This document shows positions 58,023-64,000 of a stretch of DNA of 64,000 bases, one piece after another. This DNA is from Noviherbaspirillum suwonense (lineage in GTDB: Bacteria; Pseudomonadota; Gammaproteobacteria; Burkholderiales; Burkholderiaceae_D), in assembly GCF_900182955.1 (NCBI RefSeq), contig NZ_FXUL01000003.1, positions 248,001-312,000 on the forward strand, read 5' to 3'. Positions within the stretch are counted from its first letter, which is position 1. Each line of letters begins with the position of its first letter. The notes under the pieces are model-generated. The model searched no databases. It was not told where the DNA came from and worked only from the letters and a program-made list of their open reading frames with translations. Position numbers and translations under genes: made by a program.

Positions 58023-58265
58023 ATGACGTACGAGGAATACCTGGATGAAGTGACAACGCTGATTACCGAGAAATACGATGTCAGCGACGAGGACGCGATC
58101 AAGCATGTGATGCGTGCGCAGGCGGCCGGCTTCTTCAGCCTGCATGACGACCTGCCGGAGATGCGCACCCAGGAACGCGCGGAGCAGGACGCGAAAACCG
58201 TCTTCGAGCAAAAGAACAAGTCGCGCCCGCATACGCCCGGCAAACGCAGCGGCCCCAAAAAATAA
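58023..58265 (+). CDS. Small acidic-to-basic protein, 80 aa, unknown function
   Basis: MTYEEYLDEVTTLITEKYDV opens an 80-aa cytoplasmic protein with an acidic helical first half (SDEDAIKHVMRAQAAGFFSL) and a basic, disordered tail (KNKSRPHTPGKRSGPKK). GGAGG stands five bases ahead of ATG 58023, which decides the start; an upstream GTG-type frame beginning at 57978 lacks one. It is divergent from the RIO kinase gene. I do not recognise the family; it looks like a conserved hypothetical. Confidence 0.65.
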   Translation: MTYEEYLDEVTTLITEKYDVSDEDAIKHVMRAQAAGFFSLHDDLPEMRTQERAEQDAKTVFEQKNKSRPHTPGKRSGPKK

Positions 58266-58288
58266 GCCGCGGACTGGCCGCGGCTTAT
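58262..58288 (+). terminator. Hairpin at the end of the 80-aa gene
   Basis: A perfect 11-bp stem, ATAAGCCGCGG (58262-58272) with CCGCGGCTTAT (58278-58288), loop of five, overlapping the stop codon. No T-run follows. Confidence 0.5.
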
Positions 58289-58408
58289 CGGGTCCCTGCT
58301 TCGGTGCTGGGGTGCCCAGGCGCCTGAGCGCCTGAGTAGCTTGGCGCGTGCCTGCCTGAACACTGGACCGCGGGCCCGCCGCGGCCCGGCGCAGCAAGGG
58401 TCAGCGCA

Positions 58409-58519
58409 TCATTGCCGCTTGCTGGCTTCCTTCTTTACCTTCTTCGCTTCCTTTTTTTCCTTGGGGCTCTTGGCGGGTTCTTTCTTCACTGCTTTCTTGC
58501 TGTCCTGGCTCTTGCTCAT
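58409..58519 (-). CDS. Lysine-rich microprotein, 36 aa
   Basis: MSKSQDSKKAVKKEPAKSPK begins a 36-aa peptide of which about 40 percent is lysine, ending KKEASKRQ. CGGAG stands about nine bases before ATG 58519. Longer in-frame readings that start upstream have no ribosome-binding site and uncharacteristic composition. The Lys/Ala/Pro/Ser make-up resembles histone-H1-like or ribosome-associated basic tails, so nucleic-acid binding is plausible. It converges on the 80-aa gene. Confidence 0.6.
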   Translation of the reverse strand: MSKSQDSKKAVKKEPAKSPKEKKEAKKVKKEASKRQ

Positions 58520-58870
58520 GATGGTTGCTCCGGTTGAAGAAAGTACGGTATGCACTTTGCGGTGAAGGCAGCATTGTAGCTTGGCGCGCCCTGCGTTGCG
58601 CCGATGCCACGTCAGGCCATGCCATCGCCATGCCCCAGCCAACGGGCTTTTCACTGGGCGCCTTCATCGGCACTCTTGACTTTAACGCAATTTTCCCCTT
58701 CTTTGATCCGCAGAATCTCTCCGGAACTGCAATTGATGATTGCAGCCATCATTTCCCAAGAGTAATATCACTCCAAATATATTTCCCATGATAAATATTT
58801 GGTAATGTTGTCGCGCTGGCGTCATCGGCGATGCCCTTACCCTCGCACCCCGACATACCAGTAAATCATT
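58520..58870. other. Intergenic region ahead of the minor pilin operon
   Basis: A 351-base spacer that turns from GC-rich to AT-rich near 58740-58800. It holds a perfect inverted repeat at 58727-58745. A weak sigma-54-like match, TGGTAATGTTGTCGC (58800-58814), has the right spacing but only one of its -12 and part of its -24 bases; I do not call it a promoter. No other gene is seen. Confidence 0.55.
58727..58745. promoter_or_regulatory. Inverted repeat upstream of pilE, possible operator
   Basis: CTGCAAT (58727-58733) and ATTGCAG (58739-58745) with a 5-base spacer, about 125 bases ahead of the pilE start. The size and symmetry suit a dimeric regulator site; the regulator is unknown. Confidence 0.4.
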
Positions 58871-59326
58871 ATGAAAAATATGCAGACCGTTGCCCGCCGC
58901 TCCCACCGTGGATTCACGCTGATCGAATTGATGGTGACCGTGGCCATCGTCGCCATCCTGGCCTCGGTAGCAATTCCTTCCTACCGTGACTACGTGACGC
59001 GGGGCCGGATCCCGGATGCCACCAATGGCCTGTCCACGCTGCGCACGCAGATGGAGCAGTACTACCTGGACAACCGCACCTATGTGGGCGGCTGCGCGGC
59101 CGGGACCGTGGCGCCCCTGCCGACGTCGAGCAATTTCACGTTTTCCTGCACGGGACTGACCCCATCCGCCTTCACCGCCACCGCCACCGGCACCGGCACG
59201 ATGGCCGGCTTCGTCTACGCGGTCAATGAGTCAAATACACGCACTACCACCGGCGTGCCGGCAAGCAGCGGTTGGGGCACAACGCCTGCCAACTGCTGGA
59301 TCGTGCGCAAGGGCGGCGGATGCTGA
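58871..59326 (+). CDS. pilE: Type IV pilin PilE-like protein
   Basis: A 151-aa prepilin. The class III signal is RGFTLIELMVTVAIVAILAS: the prepilin peptidase cuts after Gly14 and methylates Phe15, and Glu5 of the mature chain is present. The globular part starts at PSYRDYVTRGRI and has cysteines at about 75, 92, 142 and 151 for disulphides. PilE in such clusters is usually a minor pilin next to FimT/PilV/W/X. It is the first gene of the operon, and its stop overlaps the fimT start (ATGCTGA). Confidence 0.92.
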   Translation: MKNMQTVARRSHRGFTLIELMVTVAIVAILASVAIPSYRDYVTRGRIPDATNGLSTLRTQMEQYYLDNRTYVGGCAAGTVAPLPTSSNFTFSCTGLTPSAFTATATGTGTMAGFVYAVNESNTRTTTGVPASSGWGTTPANCWIVRKGGGC

Positions 59327-59916
59327 ATCGCCTGCAGCGCGGGGTCACCTCGATCGAACTGATGATCGGGATCGCGATCCTTGCCATCCTGATGGCCGCC
59401 GGCATGCCTTCGATGTCCGCATGGATCAGCAATGCGCAGATACGCGGCGGCGCCGAAATCGTGCAGAGCGGGATGCAGCTGGCGCGAGGGGAGGCAATCA
59501 AGCGCAATGCGCCGGTACGTTTCACGCTGACCGAGGCCGACGGCCAGATCGGCTGGCGGGTGGGCTGCGTCAGCATCACGACCGCGCCCGACTGCCCGGC
59601 CACGATACAGGCCCGGACCGCGGTCGAGGCCAGCAGCAAGGCCCGGATCGGGGCAAGCACGGCGATCATTCCGAACCCTGCGCCGTCCACCCAGTTCACC
59701 ACCGCGCTTGCCGCGGGCGCCGCCTTGCCCGCTGGCGTGACCTTCGACGGCTTTGGCCGCTCAGTGCCCGCGGCCGGCGCCGACATTGCCCGGGTCGACG
59801 TCATCAACCCGGCCAGCGCGGGCGCCAGGCGCATGGTGATCACGGTAGGCAGCGGCGGCGTGGTGCGCATGTGCGACCCGGCCCTGTCGCGCGCGGCCAA
59901 TTCACAAGGCTGTTAA
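59320..59916 (+). CDS. fimT: Minor pilin FimT/GspH family
   Basis: A 198-aa prepilin-like protein. The N-terminus RGVTSIELMIGIAILAILMA is a type IV pilin signal with Thr in place of the usual Phe at +2 or +3; the catalytic Gly and Glu5 are kept. The GspH-like core includes GGAEIVQSGMQLARGEAIKRN, the FimT/GspH hallmark, and GVTFDGFGRS near the end. It primes pilus assembly with PilV, W, X. ATG 59320 overlaps the end of pilE. Confidence 0.9.
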   Translation: MLNRLQRGVTSIELMIGIAILAILMAAGMPSMSAWISNAQIRGGAEIVQSGMQLARGEAIKRNAPVRFTLTEADGQIGWRVGCVSITTAPDCPATIQARTAVEASSKARIGASTAIIPNPAPSTQFTTALAAGAALPAGVTFDGFGRSVPAAGADIARVDVINPASAGARRMVITVGSGGVVRMCDPALSRAANSQGC

Positions 59917-59928
59917 GGGAGGCCGACG

Positions 59929-60336
59929 ATGAAAGCCACAACGCAGCGAGGCGTGATCCTGATAGAGAACATGGTGGCGCTACTGATTTTTTCAGTCGGC
60001 ATACTCGGCATGATCGGCATGGTGGCAACTTCGCTCAAGAACACGGCCGACGCGAAATTCCGCAATAACGCGAGTTTCCTGGCGAATCAGATCGTTGCCC
60101 GCATGTGGGTCGACGACAAGACCAATGCCACGCTGAAGAGCAATTACGAAAGCCCGAACGGCGCCAGGTATGTCGAGTGGAAGACCGCGGTCGCCGGCGT
60201 GCTGCCGGATGTGGCGGCCAATCCGCCGATCATCTTGGTGAACGCGCAGAATGTCGTCACTGTCTCGGTGCGCTGGAAACTGCCCGGCGCGCAAGCGGCC
60301 AGCAACTACACCATGTCCGCGATGATCAACCAGTAA
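59929..60336 (+). CDS. pilV: Minor pilin PilV
   Basis: A 135-aa prepilin-like protein of the type IV pilus tip complex. The signal is TQRGVILIENMVALLIFSVG; Leu and Ile follow the cleavage site and Glu5 is kept, as in PilV. The rest has NASFLANQIVARMW, typical of PilV. It lies 12 bases after fimT and 14 bases before pilW. Confidence 0.92.
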   Translation: MKATTQRGVILIENMVALLIFSVGILGMIGMVATSLKNTADAKFRNNASFLANQIVARMWVDDKTNATLKSNYESPNGARYVEWKTAVAGVLPDVAANPPIILVNAQNVVTVSVRWKLPGAQAASNYTMSAMINQ

Positions 60337-60350
60337 GGAACGGGGCAGAC

Positions 60351-61523
60351 ATGGTCACGCAGCGATACGGCAGCAAGTCCAGCGCGGGTTTCAGCCTGGT
60401 TGAAATCATGGTCGGCCTGGTCATCAGCATGGTCGCGGTGCTGGCGATCATGCAGGCCCTGTCGATGTTCGAAGCGCCGCGCCGCGCGGCCATCGCAGCG
60501 TCGGACGCGCACATGCAAGGCGGCCTGGCCATGTATACGCTGGAGCGGGATGTGCGCATGGCCGGCTATGGCCTGAGCTTGCCGGCATTGCTTGGCTGCA
60601 CGCTCAACAGCTCCTACAACGGCGCGACTCCCACCGCGCCATCGCCGCTGGGCGGGTCATTCATCCTGGCGCCGCTGATCATCACCAAGGGCGCCAACGG
60701 CTTGCCCGACACGATACGCGTCGTCTCCAGCGCCAAGCGCAACCCCAGCGTCCCGGCCAGGGTGGTGACTGACCATCCTTCGCAGGGCAGCAGCTTTTTC
60801 CTCAACACGGTGCTCGGGATCGCGCCGGGCGACATGATGATCGCTTACGAGCCCGGCAAGAACTGCGCGCTGTTCCAGGTCACCGATATCCCCACCGGCA
60901 ACGTCCAGGTCAACCATACCAGCGCCGGCAGCCGGTGGAACCCGGCCGGCAGCGCCACCATCTTCCCGACCAGCGGCTACACCACGGATGCGCTGCTGTT
61001 CAACATGGGCAGCTTCTCCGTCCGCACCTATTCGGTCGACAGCAGCGCCAACCTGCTGCTGTCGGACTATACGGCGAATGGCAATGCCAACACGGACCAG
61101 CAGCTGTTTCCCGACATCGTCAGCCTGAAGGCGCAATACGGCTTCGACACGCGGCCAGCGGGACTGGATGCGCAAGTGGACGCATGGCGCGACACAGTCA
61201 TCGATGCCGATGGCAACGGCACGGCGGGCGACACCGGCGACCTCCAGCGCATGTACGCTGCGCGCATCGCGGTCGTCGCGCGCAGCGCCGAGATGGAGAA
61301 GCCGCTTGCCAACGGCAGTTGCGACAACTACACCCGTGCTTCCCCGGTCCTGGTCCGGCCGACATGGACCGCGGCCGATCCTGCAACCGGGGTGCTGAGG
61401 ACGACGACGATCGACGTCAGCAAGAACCCGGACGGAACGGCGAATGCGCTGTGGCAGTGCTATCGCTACAAGGTGTTCGAAACCGTGATCCCTCTGCGCA
61501 ACCAGATCTGGGGCAAATCATGA
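60351..61523 (+). CDS. pilW: Minor pilin PilW
   Basis: A 390-aa large minor pilin. The signal is SSAGFSLVEIMVGLVISMVA with Glu5. The body contains MYTLERDVRMAGYGL, the conserved segment of PilW, and ends with ETVIPLRNQIW. PilW takes part in the initiating complex of the pilus with PilV, PilX and PilY1. ATG 60351 follows AAGGA; its stop overlaps the pilX start (ATGA). Confidence 0.93.
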   Translation: MVTQRYGSKSSAGFSLVEIMVGLVISMVAVLAIMQALSMFEAPRRAAIAASDAHMQGGLAMYTLERDVRMAGYGLSLPALLGCTLNSSYNGATPTAPSPLGGSFILAPLIITKGANGLPDTIRVVSSAKRNPSVPARVVTDHPSQGSSFFLNTVLGIAPGDMMIAYEPGKNCALFQVTDIPTGNVQVNHTSAGSRWNPAGSATIFPTSGYTTDALLFNMGSFSVRTYSVDSSANLLLSDYTANGNANTDQQLFPDIVSLKAQYGFDTRPAGLDAQVDAWRDTVIDADGNGTAGDTGDLQRMYAARIAVVARSAEMEKPLANGSCDNYTRASPVLVRPTWTAADPATGVLRTTTIDVSKNPDGTANALWQCYRYKVFETVIPLRNQIWGKS

Positions 61524-62167
61524 ACCGGTCGCGCCCCGTCAAAAGAATCGTGCGTCAAAACGGCATGGTGCTCGTGATCGCGCTGATCGTGCTGGTTCTG
61601 ATGACCATGGGCACATTGGCAATGGTGCGCAAGATCGATTCCGGCAATGCGGTTGCCGGCAACCTCTCGTTCAAGCAGGGAGCCACCGCGGCTGCCGACG
61701 CCGGCACCGAGGCTGCCATCGCCTGGCTGCAGAACCGGATAGGCGGCCCCGAGCTTTATGAAGACAGTCCCGGCGACGGCTATTACGCCACCAGCATGGA
61801 CCTGGTGGACATGACCGGCGGCCAGCGCAACCCGGCGCTGGCCCTGGTGGACTGGGACCAGAACAGCTGCAACAGCCAGCGCAGCGCCAACTGCATCGAC
61901 CCGGCGCCGGCGGCGCCGGTCGGCGTCGACAACACGGTCAGCTACGTCATCAATCGCCTCTGCCTGCGCGCCCTCGACCCGAACGACACGCAAAACAGTT
62001 GCGCCAGCTTCAGCCAGGGCAGTGACGCCAGCCCGAAAAGGGGCGAATTGAAATATGGCGACGACAAGCGTTTCGGCGCATTGCCAGGCGAGTATTTCCG
62101 GATCACGACACGGGTCAGGGGACCCAGGAACACCGTCAGTTTTGTCGAAACCATCGTTCATTTCTGA
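61520..62167 (+). CDS. pilX: Minor pilin PilX
   Basis: A 215-aa protein with a basic N-terminus and the segment QNGMVLVIALIVLVLMTMGT, the PilX-type signal that lacks Glu5, followed by GNLSFKQGATAAADAG, the PilX_N motif. It joins PilV, PilW and PilY1 in the tip complex. ATG 61520 overlaps the pilW stop by four bases. pilY1 starts 77 bases downstream. Confidence 0.92.
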   Translation: MNRSRPVKRIVRQNGMVLVIALIVLVLMTMGTLAMVRKIDSGNAVAGNLSFKQGATAAADAGTEAAIAWLQNRIGGPELYEDSPGDGYYATSMDLVDMTGGQRNPALALVDWDQNSCNSQRSANCIDPAPAAPVGVDNTVSYVINRLCLRALDPNDTQNSCASFSQGSDASPKRGELKYGDDKRFGALPGEYFRITTRVRGPRNTVSFVETIVHF

Positions 62168-62244
62168 AAAACGCGCAGCGGCGGACGCAACGATCCCGCA
62201 GCAGGCATAGCCCAGTTCCGCAACTGGCACACCAGGAAAGCATC

Positions 62245-64000
62245 ATGAAGCAGCATTCAACAGCAATTGCAACGATTGCAGCGGTAGCGTCAGTCCTGCT
62301 CTGGCCGCTGCTCGCTGCCCAGGCCGCGGTCACCGACATCGCGAACGTGCCCATCGCGTCGTCGCCATCGACGTCGGTCAAGCCCAACGTCATGTTCGTG
62401 CTGGATGACTCGGGCAGTATGTCATGGACCTATATGCCCGATGCCGCGGACGATTTCCGGGGCGCTTACGGTTATGCCAGCAGCCATTGCAACAGCGCCT
62501 ATTACGATCCGACGGTCAAGTACCTGCCGCCGCTGGACTCGACCGGGCGCAGCTTTGCCAATGCCAGTTTCAGCGGTGCGTATTCTGACGGCTTCGACAA
62601 CAGCTCGCCGGTCGTCAACCTCGGCAGCCAGTTCATCGTCAATCGCTTCGTGCCCGAGGCCGCCAACGGCTGGTATGCCGCGAACGGCTCCTATACGCGT
62701 TATTCGTACGGCGCCGGCGCTGCTTACTACTACACCTACAGCGGCAGCCAGGACGTCCCGAATTATGGCGACACGACATCGTTCTTTTACCGGGAATGCA
62801 ATACCGCCATCGGAACGAACGACAAGGTCAACAACGTCACGGTGTCCAACCTTTTCACAAAGCGCGTGGTCAGCTCGAATTCCGGGCCGGGCGCAACCGA
62901 CGAGCGGCAGAATTTTGCCAACTGGTACAGCTACTACCGCACCCGCATGCTGGCGATGAAGACCGCCGCCTCCCGGGCGTTCGCGGCTGTCGGCGACAAC
63001 TACCGGGTCGGCTTCATGAGCATCAATAACAATACGGGCGCCGACTACCGCAACATCGGCGACTTCACCGCAACGCAGAAAAAATCGTGGTACGACACGC
63101 TGACGGCGGCCGTCCCTTACAACGGCACGCCGCTTCGCTCGGCGCTGTCGACGGCCGGGCTGATCTATGCAGGCAAACTCAACGGACTGACCTTCAACGG
63201 CTCCACGGTGGCGGACCCGGTCCAGTACTCGTGCCAGCAGAACTTCGCCATCCTGTCGACGGACGGCTACTGGAACACCGGGCGCGACAGCGGCTGCTCC
63301 GGGCGCAACGGCGCTGGCTGCACGCTGGCGCGCAACGTCGGCGTGGGAGACACCGACAGCGCAACCACCCAGGCCCGACCGATGCGCGACGACCTGAAAA
63401 AAGCCGACACGCTGGCCGACGTCGCGATGTATTACTACAACCAGGACCTCAGGACGCCGGCGCTCAACAATTGCACGGGCGCGCTCGGGAGCAGTGCGGC
63501 ACTGGTCTGTGACAACAACGTGCCTGGCGGCAGCACGGACCGCAACGCCCAGCAGCACATGACCACGTTCACGCTGGGGCTGGGCGTCAGCGGCACGCTG
63601 AAATATACCGACGACTATCTGTCGGGCGGGTCGGCCGACTACAACGCGCTGATCCAGGGATCCAAGAAATGGCCGGACGCGATAACCGACGAAGGCGCTG
63701 CCCGCATCGACGACCTGTGGCATGCAGCAGTCAATGGCAGGGGCACCTACTTCAATGCGACCAGCCCGGATGCGCTCTATACCGGCCTGAGCAAGGCGCT
63801 GGCCGGCGTCAGCGCACGCACCGGTGCGTCATCCGCGGCGGCCACCAGTAACCTGGAGCCGGTCGCCGGCGATAATTTTGTGTACTCGGCGCTGTACCGT
63901 ACGGTCAAATGGGACGGCGACCTGCAGGCAAAGACCATCGACCCGGCGACCGGCGCCATCTCCACCACGCCGCTGTGGTCGGCCCAGGAACTGCTCGACG
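62245..64000 (+). CDS. pilY1: Type IV pilus tip adhesin PilY1, N-terminal part (3' end outside window)
   Basis: From ATG 62245 (after AGGAAAG) the frame is open for 585 codons to the window end. A signal peptide (cleavage after LLAAQA, about residue 32) is followed by a von Willebrand A-like domain with the MIDAS motif DDSGSMSW (about 54-61) and the recognisable LRSALSTAGLIYAGKLNG and QQNFAILSTDGYWN. The C-terminal beta-propeller of PilY1 lies beyond the window. PilY1 caps the pilus, and in relatives controls twitching and surface sensing. It completes the pilE-fimT-pilV-W-X-Y1 operon. Confidence 0.93.
   Translation, partial: MKQHSTAIATIAAVASVLLWPLLAAQAAVTDIANVPIASSPSTSVKPNVMFVLDDSGSMSWTYMPDAADDFRGAYGYASSHCNSAYYDPTVKYLPPLDSTGRSFANASFSGAYSDGFDNSSPVVNLGSQFIVNRFVPEAANGWYAANGSYTRYSYGAGAAYYYTYSGSQDVPNYGDTTSFFYRECNTAIGTNDKVNNVTVSNLFTKRVVSSNSGPGATDERQNFANWYSYYRTRMLAMKTAASRAFAAVGDNYRVGFMSINNNTGADYRNIGDFTATQKKSWYDTLTAAVPYNGTPLRSALSTAGLIYAGKLNGLTFNGSTVADPVQYSCQQNFAILSTDGYWNTGRDSGCSGRNGAGCTLARNVGVGDTDSATTQARPMRDDLKKADTLADVAMYYYNQDLRTPALNNCTGALGSSAALVCDNNVPGGSTDRNAQQHMTTFTLGLGVSGTLKYTDDYLSGGSADYNALIQGSKKWPDAITDEGAARIDDLWHAAVNGRGTYFNATSPDALYTGLSKALAGVSARTGASSAAATSNLEPVAGDNFVYSALYRTVKWDGDLQAKTIDPATGAISTTPLWSAQELLD

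Noticed and set aside
58800-58814. Sigma-54 promoter ahead of pilE
   Set aside because: Spacing is right but the -24 element is TGGTAAT and the -12 is TCGC; too weak compared with the site at 40812-40826.

Overview
The window is GC-rich chromosomal DNA of a betaproteobacterium, most likely of the Oxalobacteraceae (Herbaspirillum/Noviherbaspirillum type). This rests on gene order and protein character: lptM-lysA divergent from cyaY, mrcA divergent from pilMNOPQ-aroK-aroB-dgt, kdsD-kdsC-lptCAB-rpoN-hpf, and uvrA divergent from a major-facilitator gene followed by ssb. I see no rRNA, tRNA, CRISPR array, prophage or intact insertion sequence. Both ends cut genes: an indolepyruvate ferredoxin oxidoreductase at the left and pilY1 at the right.

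Layout. 2-5.3 kb: the oxidoreductase tail, a large non-coding inverted repeat (1704-2482) and a class A penicillin-binding protein. 5.4-8.3 kb: small accessory genes, including a two-gene minus-strand operon that pairs a photoactive-yellow-protein-like PAS protein with a PAS-GGDEF diguanylate cyclase. 8.3-13.2 kb: pncC-like gene, lysA, lptM, cyaY, mrcA. 13.6-21.5 kb: pilMNOPQ, then shikimate kinase and 3-dehydroquinate synthase in one unbroken reading frame, then dgt. 21.8-31 kb: HIBYL-CoA hydrolase, hpf, rpoN, the LPS transport and Kdo genes, and a divergent KefB-type antiporter. 31-42 kb: esterase, AEC transporter, a GT25/O-antigen-ligase pair, uvrA, MFS, ssb, a PEP-CTERM protein and a GT4 glycosyltransferase. 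42-50 kb: a double-domain KaiC ATPase overlapping a hybrid histidine kinase, then a giant AsmA/DUF748 protein. 50-57 kb: a degenerate REP-type transposase and gltBD. 57-64 kb: a RIO kinase, small proteins, and the minor pilin operon pilE-fimT-pilV-W-X-Y1.

Together the genes serve the envelope (two class A PBPs, Kdo synthesis, LptABC/LptM, O-antigen ligase, AsmA-like protein), type IV pili (inner-membrane and secretin complex at 13.6-18.6 kb, pilins and adhesin at 58.9-64 kb), amino-acid synthesis (aroKB, lysA, gltBD) and signalling (c-di-GMP, KaiC-kinase, sigma-54). RpoN is encoded here, and a sigma-54 promoter with the expected -24/-12 spacing lies in front of the PEP-CTERM gene.

The observations most worth a second look are the PYP-like protein with the chromophore-pocket residues Tyr42, Glu46 and Cys69 retained at identical residue numbers, the AroK-AroB fusion, the KaiC-hybrid-kinase pair without kaiA or kaiB, the HUH-less REP transposase beside REP-like palindromes upstream of gltB, the sigma-54/PEP-CTERM site, the nested palindrome upstream of the O-antigen ligase gene, and several microproteins with convincing ribosome-binding sites. 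All readings come from the sequence by eye; no database search was run.
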